Below are positions 19,191 through 28,233 of a DNA stretch of 64,000 nucleotides, one piece after another. How positions within the stretch are numbered: the first letter of the stretch is position 1; each line of letters opens with the position of its first letter. Below the pieces are notes generated by a model that did no database searches, was not told where the DNA came from, and saw only the letters and a program-made list of their open reading frames with translations. The stretch is from an uncultured Pelagibacteraceae bacterium (GTDB taxonomy: Bacteria; Pseudomonadota; Alphaproteobacteria; Pelagibacterales; Pelagibacteraceae), in assembly GCA_902584995.1 (NCBI GenBank), contig CACICF010000009.1, positions 1-64,000 of the forward strand. The letters are read 5' to 3'. The position numbers and the translations under genes were made by a program.

Positions 19191-19891
19191 TGAATGAAAA
19201 ACCACACACAGTAAAATCTTACGAAGACCAATTAAAAAAATTAAACAATGATTTAGTTGAAATGGGAGCAAATTGCGAAACCGCTTTAGGTAATGCAATG
19301 AAAGCAATATCAACAAATGATCATAACCTTGCTGATGATGTTATAAATTCAGATGTAGTTATAGATAATTTTGAGTCTCAGATAGAGAATGAGGTAGTAA
19401 ATTTAATTGCTTTAAGACAACCAATGGCTGTTGATCTTAGAGAAACAGTTGCAGCTCTAAAGATGTCTTCAGACTTAGAAAGAATAGGTGATCTTGCCAA
19501 AAATATTGCAAAAAGAACAAAACTTATAAATACGCATTTGCCAAATAATTTAATTGAAGCAATGAATAGAATCTGCATTTTGGTTCAAAAACAATTAAAA
19601 ATTGTTTTAGACTCATATCTAAGTAGATCAAGCGATGTAGCTCGAACAGTATGGGAGAGTGATGAACAAGTTGATGATTTAACAAATAAATGTATGGAAG
19701 AAGTCATCTCACTACTTAAATCAAATACGGAAAATATTGAATATGGCTCACATCTTTTATTTGTAACTAAAAACATTGAAAGGATAGGAGATCATACAAC
19801 CAACATAGCTGAGCAAGTATTTTATTTAGTTACAGGTGATTATTTAGAGGGTGAAAGACCTAAGGGTAGCGACTCAGTATTAACAAAGTAA
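19190..19891 (+). CDS. phoU: Phosphate-specific transport system regulator PhoU
   Basis: 233-aa cytoplasmic all-helical protein made of two PhoU repeats. The motif D-x3-D-x-E-like segments are seen in both halves: VVIDNFESQIENEVVNLIALRQP with DLERIGDLAKNIAKR, and DEQVDDLTNKCMEE with NIERIGDHTTNIAEQV. The repeated ERIGD...NIA motif binds metal clusters in known PhoU structures. PhoU restrains PhoR when phosphate is plentiful and limits Pst activity. It overlaps pstB and phoB by one base each. Confidence 0.96.
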   Translation: MNEKPHTVKSYEDQLKKLNNDLVEMGANCETALGNAMKAISTNDHNLADDVINSDVVIDNFESQIENEVVNLIALRQPMAVDLRETVAALKMSSDLERIGDLAKNIAKRTKLINTHLPNNLIEAMNRICILVQKQLKIVLDSYLSRSSDVARTVWESDEQVDDLTNKCMEEVISLLKSNTENIEYGSHLLFVTKNIERIGDHTTNIAEQVFYLVTGDYLEGERPKGSDSVLTK

Positions 19892-20574
19892 TGAGTGCAC
19901 ACATATTTATTGCAGAAGATGAGGCGCCAATTTCAACTCTATTAAAATATAATTTAGAAAAAGAAGGTCATAAGGTTTCTTCAAGTGAAAATGGAGAGGA
20001 CTCTTTAAAATCAATAAAACAAAAAATGCCAGACTTAATCTTATTAGATTGGATGTTGCCAGATTTATCAGGTGTCGAAATATGTAAACAGTTAAAAAGG
20101 GATAAAAAATATAATGACATTCCAATTATTATGCTTACTGCAAAAGGAGAGGAGGAAGATAAATTAAAAGCATTTGAAACTGGAGCTGATGATTACGTCA
20201 CTAAACCATTTAGCCAAAAAGAATTAAATGCAAGAATTAAATCTTTGTTAAGAAGGGCTAAACCTTTGTCATCAACTGATGTTGTGGAATTTAAAGACCT
20301 TAAAATTGATAGATTGGCAAAAAGAGTTTATAGAAATGATAAGGAAATAATTTTGGGACCCACAGAATTTAAATTATTAGATTTTTTTATCAAAAATCCA
20401 AAAAGAGTTTATTCAAGAGAACAATTATTAAATAATGTTTGGGGTGAAAATATTTATGTAGAAAGTAGAACGGTTGATGTTCACATAAGAAGATTGAGAA
20501 AAGTTTTAAATGTAAGTGGATTAGAAAGTTTAATTCGCACAGTGAGATCTGCAGGCTATTCGTTAGATAACTAA
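19891..20574 (+). CDS. phoB: Phosphate regulon response regulator PhoB
   Basis: 227-aa OmpR/PhoB-type regulator. The receiver domain is residues 1-120 with acidic pocket E9/D10, phosphoacceptor D53 (LLDWMLPDLSG) and K105 (LTAKGEE). The winged-helix domain covers 130-227 with LGPTEFKLLDFFIKNP, VYSREQLLNNVWG and VDVHIRRLRKVL. It would bind the PHO boxes found before pstS and ugpB. Its 3' end overlaps the convergent SixA-like gene by 12 bases. Confidence 0.96.
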   Translation: MSAHIFIAEDEAPISTLLKYNLEKEGHKVSSSENGEDSLKSIKQKMPDLILLDWMLPDLSGVEICKQLKRDKKYNDIPIIMLTAKGEEEDKLKAFETGADDYVTKPFSQKELNARIKSLLRRAKPLSSTDVVEFKDLKIDRLAKRVYRNDKEIILGPTEFKLLDFFIKNPKRVYSREQLLNNVWGENIYVESRTVDVHIRRLRKVLNVSGLESLIRTVRSAGYSLDN

Positions 20575-21078
20575 ATCTTTAGGCCTTACAAATTCAGAAA
20601 TAATTCCTTTCTCTTCAATATTTATCCAATCATTTGTATCGAAAACTATTTTAGCAAATGCACAAGTTGGGAATTTATAATTTAATAGTTTAAAATTACT
20701 ATTATCTTTATTTTTAGTTAATTTTATAACTAAATTTTTAAGAGCAGGTTCATGATTTATTAGCAATACTTTCTTAAACCTTTTATGGATATTTTTTATA
20801 TACCCTATAATTTCATTTTCATTAACTAAATAAAGCTTTGAGGAACTTTTAATTTTTTTTGGTTTATTTATTTTTTTCAGTATTAAATTTAGAGTTTTTT
20901 TTGTTCTTTTTGATGAAGATAAAAGCACATAATCAAAGGAATATTTTTTTTTAACAAAAAATTCACTTATAATTTTTGCACTTTTGATGCCTCTTTTATT
21001 TAGTGGTCTTTCAAAATCACTTAAATTTGGGTCTTCCCAACTAGATTTTGCATGTCTCATGACATATAATTCGCGCAT
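20563..21078 (-). CDS. SixA-like phosphohistidine phosphatase, histidine phosphatase family
   Basis: 171 aa from the ATG at 21078. A longer frame exists, but the RHAK motif near the N-terminus (R8-H9) shows that this start is right. The phosphohistidine loop ELYVMRHAKSSWEDP, the segment ERPLNKRGIKSA and a second histidine in LLINHEPAL are typical of the short SixA branch of the phosphoglycerate-mutase superfamily. The natural substrate in alphaproteobacteria is unknown. Its start is only 13 bases from the divergent ppk start, so the two genes share an extremely compressed control region. Confidence 0.8.
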   Translation of the reverse strand: MRELYVMRHAKSSWEDPNLSDFERPLNKRGIKSAKIISEFFVKKKYSFDYVLLSSSKRTKKTLNLILKKINKPKKIKSSSKLYLVNENEIIGYIKNIHKRFKKVLLINHEPALKNLVIKLTKNKDNSNFKLLNYKFPTCAFAKIVFDTNDWINIEEKGIISEFVRPKDLVI

Positions 21079-21091
21079 TAATTCTAAATAT

Positions 21092-23242
21092 ATGACTGCA
21101 TTAAAAAAACAAGACAAAGAAGAGCTTAAATCTAATTATATAAATAGAGAATTATCATGGTTAAAATTTAACGATAGGGTTCTTTTTGAGGCGCAAAATA
21201 TTGAAAATCCTCTTTATGAGAGAGTAAAATTTTTATCTATTGCAGGCTCAAATTTAGACGAATTTTTTATGGTTCGAGTTGCTGGACTATACAGTCAGAT
21301 TAAACAAGAAGTCGACTCACTAAGTTCAGATGGACTAACACCTGAAGAACAGATGGAGATGGTTATCAATGATACAAAAAATCTATTAAATAAACAAAAT
21401 ACCATATTTAATAATCTATCAAATCAGCTGAAGAGTAATAATATTTTATTAACTAAGCCAGAAAACCTTAACACAAAGGAAAAAAAGAAATTATTAGAAA
21501 TATTTAAGGAAGAAATCTATCCTCTACTTACACCATCAGCGATTGATCCTGCTCATCCTTTTCCATTTATTATTAATCAAGGGAGAGCTTTAGTTATGAA
21601 GCTGAAGAAAAAGAAAAAAAAGAGAATTCTTAATTCAATTATTGTAATTCCTAAAGCTTTATCAAGATTTATTGAAATAGACGGAGGAAAATCATTTAAG
21701 AAATTTTTAGTTCTAGATGATGTTATTGGTTACTTTGCCTCTGAAATTTTTCCAGATCATTTGTTAGAAAAGAAAATGATATTTAGAGTAATAAGAGATA
21801 GTGATGTAGAAATTCAAGAAGAGGCTGAGGATTTAGTCAGATCATTTGAACTAGCATTAAAGCGAAGAAGAACTGGTGATATTGTTAGATTAGAAATTTT
21901 AGAAAAAAGCGACAAAGAACTTGTAAAATTTATTACAAATAAATTAGAAATTAATCCAAATTATATTTATGAAGTAGCAGGTTTAGTTGGAATCCAGGAT
22001 ATAGACCAAATTTGTAAAATTAAAAATTCTAAATTAAAATTTAAAAACTTTACACCAAGAGACGTAGAAAGATTAAAAGAATACAATAATAATTTTTTTG
22101 AGACAATTAAGAAAAAAGACCTAATAGTTCATCATCCATTTGAAACTTTTGATGCTGTAATTGAATTTTTAAATCAAGCGGCTATAGATAAAAAAGTAAT
22201 TGCTATTAAACAAACATTGTATAGGACTACTTTAGATTCACCAATTGTTAAAGCATTAATTAGTGCTGCCGAAAATGGTAAAACAGTTACTGCTTTAATT
22301 GAAATCAAAGCTAGATTTGATGAGGAAGCAAATATACAGCTGGCAAGAAGTCTTGAAAAAGCTGGAGTTCAAATTGTTTATGGTTTTGCAAAATACAAAA
22401 CACATGCTAAATCATCACTAATACATCGACGTGAGGGTGGTAAAATTCAAACATATTTCCATTTGGGTACTGGCAATTATCATCCTGTAAATGCAAAAAT
22501 ATACACAGACTTATCTCTATTTAGCTCTGATAAAAAAATGGCTACAGATGTTGAAAAATTCTACAATTATGTGACTGGTTATTCAAAACCAAGAAATTTA
22601 AATAAAATTTCCATTTCTCCAGTAAATTTAAGAAAAACTTTAAATCAGAATATAGATAAGGAAATAAGTAATGCAAAAAAAGGGAAACACGCTGAGATTT
22701 GGGCTAAAATGAATTCATTAGTTGATCCACAAATAATTGATAAGTTTTATGAGGCTTCTAGTGTCGGTGTAAAAGTCTTTTTATTTGTAAGAGGTGTATG
22801 TTGTTTAAGACCTGGTATTAAAAATAAATCGGAAAATATTATTGTAAAAAGTATCATTGGAAGATTTCTTGAACACTCAAGAATTTATTGTTTTGCAAAT
22901 GGAAAATTTATGCCCAACAGAAATGCAAAAGTTTATATTTCATCTGCAGATTTGATGCCAAGAAATCTTGATAGAAGAGTCGAACTTCTCGTGCCAATTG
23001 AAAATCAAACTGTGCATGAACAGGTTTTAGACCAAATAATGATGGCCAATTATCTCGACACGAATCAGAGCTGGGAACTTTATCCTGATGGAAATTATCA
23101 AAAAATTAAATATAGTCGAAAAGATTCTTTTTCTGCACATGATTATTTCATGAATAATCCAAGTTTATCAGGAAGAGGAAAAGCAAAACTAAAAATTAAA
23201 CCTAAAAAATTAAACTTAAGGTTGGTTAAAGGTGGAACTTAA
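21092..23242 (+). CDS. ppk: Polyphosphate kinase 1
   Basis: Reversibly transfers the ATP terminal phosphate to long-chain polyphosphate. 716 aa from the ATG at 21092; the frame runs further upstream but would cross the divergent gene. The N-terminal domain starts NYINRELSWLKFNDRVLFEA. The catalytic core carries KQTLYRTTLDSPIVKAL and TYFHLGTGNYHPVNAKIYTD, in which H457 corresponds to the phosphorylated histidine of PPK1. The C-terminal ISSADLMPRNLDRRVELL also matches. The ppx start lies within its last codons. It is placed directly after phoB in the phosphate cluster. Confidence 0.96.
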   Translation: MTALKKQDKEELKSNYINRELSWLKFNDRVLFEAQNIENPLYERVKFLSIAGSNLDEFFMVRVAGLYSQIKQEVDSLSSDGLTPEEQMEMVINDTKNLLNKQNTIFNNLSNQLKSNNILLTKPENLNTKEKKKLLEIFKEEIYPLLTPSAIDPAHPFPFIINQGRALVMKLKKKKKKRILNSIIVIPKALSRFIEIDGGKSFKKFLVLDDVIGYFASEIFPDHLLEKKMIFRVIRDSDVEIQEEAEDLVRSFELALKRRRTGDIVRLEILEKSDKELVKFITNKLEINPNYIYEVAGLVGIQDIDQICKIKNSKLKFKNFTPRDVERLKEYNNNFFETIKKKDLIVHHPFETFDAVIEFLNQAAIDKKVIAIKQTLYRTTLDSPIVKALISAAENGKTVTALIEIKARFDEEANIQLARSLEKAGVQIVYGFAKYKTHAKSSLIHRREGGKIQTYFHLGTGNYHPVNAKIYTDLSLFSSDKKMATDVEKFYNYVTGYSKPRNLNKISISPVNLRKTLNQNIDKEISNAKKGKHAEIWAKMNSLVDPQIIDKFYEASSVGVKVFLFVRGVCCLRPGIKNKSENIIVKSIIGRFLEHSRIYCFANGKFMPNRNAKVYISSADLMPRNLDRRVELLVPIENQTVHEQVLDQIMMANYLDTNQSWELYPDGNYQKIKYSRKDSFSAHDYFMNNPSLSGRGKAKLKIKPKKLNLRLVKGGT

Positions 23243-24740
23243 AGTAATTAAAAATAAACAAAATTTAAAATTAAGACAATCAAAATTAGCTATTATTGAT
23301 ATAGGTTCAAATTCTATAAGAATGTTAATTTACGATGATTTTACATCATCAAGAGTACCTTTTTTTAACGAAAAAGCTGTTTGTGAACTTGGTAAAAACT
23401 TAGATAAATCAAAAAAACTTCACAAATCAGGCAAGATATATGCTTTAAAGGTCTTAAAAAGATTTTCAGAAATTCTTAATGTTTCAAAAATTAATAACCT
23501 TAAAATTATTGCAACAGCTGTATTAAGAGAAGCTACAGACGCAAAGCCCTTTATTGATGAAGTAGAATACTTATTTAAAAAAAATATAAATATTTTAACT
23601 GGTGAAGAAGAAGCCGAATCATCAGCTGAAGGAGTTAAAATTGGATTTGAGAATGTGGATGGACTTGTTGCTGATTTAGGTGGTGGAAGTTTAGAGCTTG
23701 CTAGAGTTGAAAACAATGTTGTAACAAATAAAACATCACTTCCGGTTGGTGTTTTAAGGTTAATTAACAATCCTATTGTTAAAAAAAGAAATTTATCTAA
23801 ATATCTCAAAAATCTCTTAAGAGATGAAAAATGGTTATCTAAAAAAAAATTTAATAATTTATATTTGGTGGGAGGTACGTGGAGAGCTTTGTTTAAATTA
23901 CACTTATTTCAAAATGAATATCCAGTCCATATTATTCATCAATACTCAATTGAAAATGAAAAACTCACAAAATTTTTAGAAAAAATTTCTTCATTTAATA
24001 AATCTAAATTGAAATCAGTTGAATACATATCAAAGTCTAGAACACCTTATCTTCCTTATAGCTCAATAATTCTAGAAGAAATTATGAACATAGCAAATCC
24101 AAAAAATGTTATTTGCTCAATTAGCGGTATTAGAGAAGGATCTCTTGCCAAAGATTTATTTAAAAACTCAGATAGTAATTTTGTTTTTAATAAATCATTA
24201 GAGCATATTTCAAAAAAAAGAGGCGATTTAGGATCTACATATAAGAAATATTTTGATTTTATAAAACCTATATTTGAGGGAAATGAGCATTTTAATCAAA
24301 AATTGCTTCATCTATCTTGTGTACTAAGTCATATGGATTGGGGTTTGGGAGCATTCCAAAAAGCAGAGTTGGTTTTTCAAGAAACATTAAATACGCCTTT
24401 ATTAAAACTTTCACATAAAGAAAGAATACAATTGGCACTTTCTTGTTACTGGAGATATTGTAGTATAAAATACAACCCAAAGATAGAATACTTAACGTTT
24501 TTAAATAACAACGAGATATATTCTTGCAAACAAGTTGGTGCAGCCTTAAGATTTGCTAATTCTCTTACATCAATATCTACAATTTTTTTAGAAGAGTTTA
24601 AACTTTATAAAAGAGGTAATTCAGTATTTTTAAAAATTCCATCCCAGCACCAGGAAATTATTTCAAAACAAGTGACTAAAAAATTCAAAGCCTTATCAAG
24701 GGAATTATTTCTAGAACCTAGGGTAATTTATTCAAATTAA
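23232..24740 (+). CDS. ppx: Exopolyphosphatase, Ppx/GppA family
   Basis: 502 aa from a GTG start that overlaps ppk by 11 bases. The ASKHA-fold nucleotide/phosphate loops are visible: IIDIGSNSIRMLIYD (about 20-34), TGEEEAESSAEGV and VADLGGGSLELARV, then VLPVG-like SLPVGVLRL. The C-terminal third contains a helical HD-like domain with HLSCVLSHMDWG. It degrades polyphosphate or ppGpp pentaphosphate; next to ppk, exopolyphosphatase is the better guess. Coupled ppk-ppx is a common arrangement for storage and release of phosphate. Confidence 0.92.
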   Translation: MELKVIKNKQNLKLRQSKLAIIDIGSNSIRMLIYDDFTSSRVPFFNEKAVCELGKNLDKSKKLHKSGKIYALKVLKRFSEILNVSKINNLKIIATAVLREATDAKPFIDEVEYLFKKNINILTGEEEAESSAEGVKIGFENVDGLVADLGGGSLELARVENNVVTNKTSLPVGVLRLINNPIVKKRNLSKYLKNLLRDEKWLSKKKFNNLYLVGGTWRALFKLHLFQNEYPVHIIHQYSIENEKLTKFLEKISSFNKSKLKSVEYISKSRTPYLPYSSIILEEIMNIANPKNVICSISGIREGSLAKDLFKNSDSNFVFNKSLEHISKKRGDLGSTYKKYFDFIKPIFEGNEHFNQKLLHLSCVLSHMDWGLGAFQKAELVFQETLNTPLLKLSHKERIQLALSCYWRYCSIKYNPKIEYLTFLNNNEIYSCKQVGAALRFANSLTSISTIFLEEFKLYKRGNSVFLKIPSQHQEIISKQVTKKFKALSRELFLEPRVIYSN

Positions 24741-24768
24741 TTTAATATTATTTTAATTTAACTTTAAT
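24740..24768 (+). promoter_or_regulatory. Low-confidence phased repeat before phnX
   Basis: ATTTAAT (24740), TTTTAAT (24751) and CTTTAAT (24762) are spaced by exactly 11 bases, like PHO-box units, followed by a perfect TATAAT at 24771-24776. The spacing between the last unit and this -10 is too short for a classical PhoB promoter, and the stretch is nearly pure A/T, so chance is a serious alternative. Confidence 0.25.
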
Positions 24769-24787
24769 TATATAATTAAAAAATATA

Positions 24788-25582
24788 ATGAAAAATAATA
24801 AAATAGAAGCAATTGTTTTTGATTTAGCAGGCACCCTAATAGATTTTGGTAGTTTGGCACCATCAAAAGTTCTAATTCATATTTTTAATAAGATTGGAAT
24901 ACCAATTAGTAGAAAAGAAGCTATTGGTCCTATGGGTATTGAAAAAAGAGCACATATAAGTCAATTAATTAATACAAAAAAAATAAATCTTCAGTGGAAA
25001 AAAAAATATAAAAAAAAACCTAGTAAAAATGATATCGATAAATTATTTAAACTTTTTAATCCAGAATTAAAAAAAATTATTAAAAAACATTCTAAATTTA
25101 TTTCAGGCAGTAAAAGAACCATAGAATTTATAAAAAAAAAAAAAATTAAAATAGCTACAAATACTGGATATTCTGATGATATTTTAAAAACTATATTGCC
25201 AGAATTAAAAAAACAAGGATTTACTCCAGATATTTCTTATAGTTCATCGCATACAAGAATTGGAAGACCCTCAGCTGAAATAATATATAAAATTTTTTCT
25301 GAATTAAATATTACTAAGGGATCAAATTGTATAAAAGTTGATGACACTATTCCTGGATTGTTAGAGGGAGTAAATGCTGGGATGTGGGTAGTGGGTGTTA
25401 TTTTTTCAGGTAATGAATTTGGTAAAACAGAAGTCGAATTTAATAAACTTTCTTTTAAAGATAAAACTAAATTTAGAAAAAAGATCAAGAAAAAATTTGA
25501 GAAAGTAGGTGCTCACTATGTAATAGATACAATTAAAGATTTACCTAAAATTATCAAAATAATTCAAACTAGAATTAAATAA
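24788..25582 (+). CDS. phnX: Phosphonoacetaldehyde hydrolase (phosphonatase)
   Basis: HAD-superfamily enzyme cleaving the C-P bond of phosphonoacetaldehyde to acetaldehyde and phosphate. 264 aa, the usual length. The nucleophile is D12 in VFDLAGTLIDFGS. The cap-domain lysine that forms the Schiff base is K53 in GPMGIEKRAHI, with H56 following; both positions coincide with the numbering of the Bacillus enzyme. Later TGYSDDIL, GRPSAEIIYKIF and KVDDTIPGLLEGVNAGMWVVGV also match. No phnW transaminase or phosphonate transporter is in the window, so the aldehyde source must be encoded elsewhere. A phosphonatase-like hydrolase with another substrate remains possible. Confidence 0.85.
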   Translation: MKNNKIEAIVFDLAGTLIDFGSLAPSKVLIHIFNKIGIPISRKEAIGPMGIEKRAHISQLINTKKINLQWKKKYKKKPSKNDIDKLFKLFNPELKKIIKKHSKFISGSKRTIEFIKKKKIKIATNTGYSDDILKTILPELKKQGFTPDISYSSSHTRIGRPSAEIIYKIFSELNITKGSNCIKVDDTIPGLLEGVNAGMWVVGVIFSGNEFGKTEVEFNKLSFKDKTKFRKKIKKKFEKVGAHYVIDTIKDLPKIIKIIQTRIK

Positions 25583-25620
25583 AATTACTTAGTGAAAAGC
25601 ATTTTCTAAGACAGTGGAAA

Positions 25621-26772
25621 TTACAAAAGCTTCTTTTTGTGCGTCCATGGACCTTTTTTTGTTTTAGGTAAAAATTTTTCAAGATCAATAAGGACTTTTT
25701 CAGACAATTTTCTGTAGGTGGTAAGTTTTCCTCCATAAATATTCAATAAAGGTAATTTTTTTATAATTTTTAAATCAAAAACATAATCTCTTGTGACTTT
25801 TGAGGCTGTTTTAAAATCTTCAATTAGAGGTCTTATCCCAGAATATGTATCTACGATGTCTTTTGATGTTATTTGTTTTTTTAAGTAATTATTTACTGAA
25901 CTAATTAAATATCTAATTTCTTTTTTTGATATTCCTTTATTTTCAGGTGATTTCACCTCTTCTTCAGTAGTTCCAATTAAAGAAAACTTCCCTTTATAAG
26001 GTATTACAAATATTATTCTTTTATCAGTATTTTGAAATGTGAACGCAACATTTTCTTTGTACAATTTTTTTGTAATAATATGACTTCCTTTAACCAATCT
26101 AATTTTTTTCTTAGATTTAATTTTTATATTTTTATTTAAGGTTTCATTTATCCATGGTCCAGATGCATTAATCAAAATTTTTGACTTTACTTTTTCACCA
26201 TTTTCAAGAGTAATAATCCATTCATTGCCAATAATTTCAGCTTTTTTAACTTTGTTGTATTCTAGTATTTTAGCGTTATTTCTTTTTGCATCTTTGGTAT
26301 TTAATTTCGTTAATTTTTTATCGTCAATTTGTATGTCAAAATATTGGAAACCAGTTTTGTATTTTTCTTTAAGAATATTTGAAAATTTTTTTCTAAGATC
26401 AAATGTTTTTGATTTTGGTATATTACTTTTACCACCTAAATTATCGTACAAAAATAAACCAATTTTAATTAACCAGGCTGGTCGAATTTTATCTGCATAA
26501 GGAATTATAAAAGGAATAGGTTTTGAAATATGTTTAGCAATTTTATAAACAATTTCTCTTTCTCTCAAAGACTCTCTAACTAATTTGAATTCATAATTTT
26601 CTAAATAACGTAGACCACCATGTATTAATTTCGTTGACCAGGATGAAGTTGCTCCACCAATCTCACCTTTGTCAGCTAAACAAACTGATAAGCCTCTACC
26701 TGCAGCATCCCTTGCAATACCTGCACCGTTTATACCGCCACCTATTATGAATAAATCGAATATTTTAGACAT
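25621..26772 (-). CDS. glpD: Glycerol-3-phosphate dehydrogenase, shortened form
   Basis: FAD enzyme oxidising glycerol-3-phosphate to dihydroxyacetone phosphate at the membrane. The N-terminal dinucleotide fold reads IIGGGINGAGIARDAAGRG (about 9-27), then GGATSSWSTKLIHGGLRYLE, LINASGPWINE, LIGTTEEE, SGIRPL and GGKLTTYRKLSE. It ends after GPWTHKKKLL at 383 aa, where bacterial GlpD proteins usually continue about 120 residues more as a helical C-terminal domain. No remnant is visible downstream before the convergent phnX end. Its position next to ugp fits catabolism of imported glycerol phosphate. Confidence 0.9.
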   Translation of the reverse strand: MSKIFDLFIIGGGINGAGIARDAAGRGLSVCLADKGEIGGATSSWSTKLIHGGLRYLENYEFKLVRESLREREIVYKIAKHISKPIPFIIPYADKIRPAWLIKIGLFLYDNLGGKSNIPKSKTFDLRKKFSNILKEKYKTGFQYFDIQIDDKKLTKLNTKDAKRNNAKILEYNKVKKAEIIGNEWIITLENGEKVKSKILINASGPWINETLNKNIKIKSKKKIRLVKGSHIITKKLYKENVAFTFQNTDKRIIFVIPYKGKFSLIGTTEEEVKSPENKGISKKEIRYLISSVNNYLKKQITSKDIVDTYSGIRPLIEDFKTASKVTRDYVFDLKIIKKLPLLNIYGGKLTTYRKLSEKVLIDLEKFLPKTKKGPWTHKKKLL

Positions 26773-26835
26773 TTAAATTATGATTTGTTTTAAAATATAC
26801 AACCTCTTTTAGAAATATTATATATTTTTACATTT

Positions 26836-26864
26836 AAGTAATCAAAATTTAACGATACTTTAAC
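26836..26864 (+). promoter_or_regulatory. Candidate PHO box before ugpB
   Basis: Three heptamers in 11-base register: AAGTAAT (26836), ATTTAAC (26847) and CTTTAAC (26858). ATTTAAC also occurs as the outer unit of the pstS site. TATCAT at 26875-26880, ten bases after the last unit, matches five of six -10 positions. The rest of 26773-26911, between the divergent glpD and ugpB starts, holds no gene. Confidence 0.5.
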
Positions 26865-26911
26865 ATAAATAATTTATCATTAAAAAATCATAAATTAACA
26901 AAAGAGGTAAA

Positions 26912-28219
26912 ATGAAAAAAATATTGAGTGTTTTAACAATTCTATTTACTTTCTCTTTTACATCACACAGTTATTCAAAAACAGAAATTCATTGGTGGTA
27001 TGGAAATAGTGGATTTCTTGGTGATGTAATTATTGAAATTGCAAATAGATTTAATGCTTCACAAGATGAATACACCGTCATTCCTACAGGTAAAGGAAGT
27101 TATGAAGATAACATGGCGGCAACTATAGCTGCATTTAGAGCGGGAGACCAACCACATTATTCACAGGTTTACGATGCTGGTGCTGCAATTATGGTAGCCC
27201 AAGTTAAAAATGGCGTTGTTATTGGTTTTGAAGATATGGCTGAGAAATATGGAATTAAAGTAGATGCAGATAATTATATTCCTGGAATTAAAAACTTCTA
27301 TGCTGACTCTGACGGAAAAATGATAGGTGTTCCTTTTAATAGTTCAACTTGCTTAATGTATGCAAATATGGACATATTGAAAGAAGTAGGAATAGAATCA
27401 GTTCCAAAAACTTATGAAGAATTTGAGGCTATGGCTCCAAAAATTAAAGCTGCTGGATATATTCCTTTAGTTCAAAGTCACTTTCCATGGATCTGGACAG
27501 AAAATTTCTTTTCAAGACATAATCTACTTATGACAGATGGAAACAATGGTTACGATGCTGTTCCGACAAAAACTTTATTTGCTGAAACAGATGCATTTGT
27601 TTATCATTGGAAAAAAGTAAAAGAATGGTACGAAAAAGGTCTCTACGGTTATAAAGGAAGAGCATGGGGAGATAATCAAGCACCATTTATAGCAGGTGAG
27701 GCTGCTTTTTGGTTTGGATCTGCTGCATCATTTGGTGGAATGAAAGGTGTTGTTCCAAATTTTACAGTTAATCATATTCCTTATTGGGATTCAGTAACTG
27801 GTGGCAAAGAGTATCCAACATTTATTGGTGGCGCAGCAAACTGGATCTTAAATGGTCATACAGAAGAAGAGTATAAAGGACTTGCTAAATTCATAGAATT
27901 TATGGGTTCTCCTGAAATGGATTTATACTATCACAACATGACAGGTTATTCTGCTGTAACTAAAGGTGGTATAGAATTAGCTGAAACTATAAACTTTTAT
28001 AGAGCTTCTCCATATCACAAAGCTGTTGGTGAACAATTAAGCTTAGAAGGTTCAACTATTCCTGGTGGATATAGAGCTGGTAACTGGCCTCAAATTCGTG
28101 AAGTAATTTACGAAAATGTTGAGCCAATGTTAAATGGCAAAATATCAATCGAAAAAGGATTAGAGAACATGGATAAGGGTGCAGCTAAATTGTTAAAACA
28201 ATTTGCTAAGACTCTTTAA
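26912..28219 (+). CDS. ugpB: sn-Glycerol-3-phosphate binding protein UgpB
   Basis: Periplasmic solute-binding protein of the Ugp importer, 435 aa. Signal peptide about residues 1-22, then the family start TEIHWWYGNSGFLGDVIIEIANRFNASQ and VIPTGKGSYEDNMAATIAAFRAG. The ligand-pocket regions NSSTCLMYANMDIL and STIPGGYRAGNWPQIREV are typical of UgpB. AGAGGT precedes the ATG. It would bind glycerol-3-phosphate and glycerophosphodiesters released from phospholipids. It is first in a six-gene ugp operon with a hairpin right after it. Confidence 0.93.
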   Translation: MKKILSVLTILFTFSFTSHSYSKTEIHWWYGNSGFLGDVIIEIANRFNASQDEYTVIPTGKGSYEDNMAATIAAFRAGDQPHYSQVYDAGAAIMVAQVKNGVVIGFEDMAEKYGIKVDADNYIPGIKNFYADSDGKMIGVPFNSSTCLMYANMDILKEVGIESVPKTYEEFEAMAPKIKAAGYIPLVQSHFPWIWTENFFSRHNLLMTDGNNGYDAVPTKTLFAETDAFVYHWKKVKEWYEKGLYGYKGRAWGDNQAPFIAGEAAFWFGSAASFGGMKGVVPNFTVNHIPYWDSVTGGKEYPTFIGGAANWILNGHTEEEYKGLAKFIEFMGSPEMDLYYHNMTGYSAVTKGGIELAETINFYRASPYHKAVGEQLSLEGSTIPGGYRAGNWPQIREVIYENVEPMLNGKISIEKGLENMDKGAAKLLKQFAKTL

Positions 28220-28233
28220 AAAATAATATAAAT

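Noticed and set aside
20984-21091. Upstream extension of the ppk reading frame
   Set aside because: It runs through the start of the divergent SixA-like gene and lacks PPK similarity; the ATG at 21092 precedes the conserved N-terminus.
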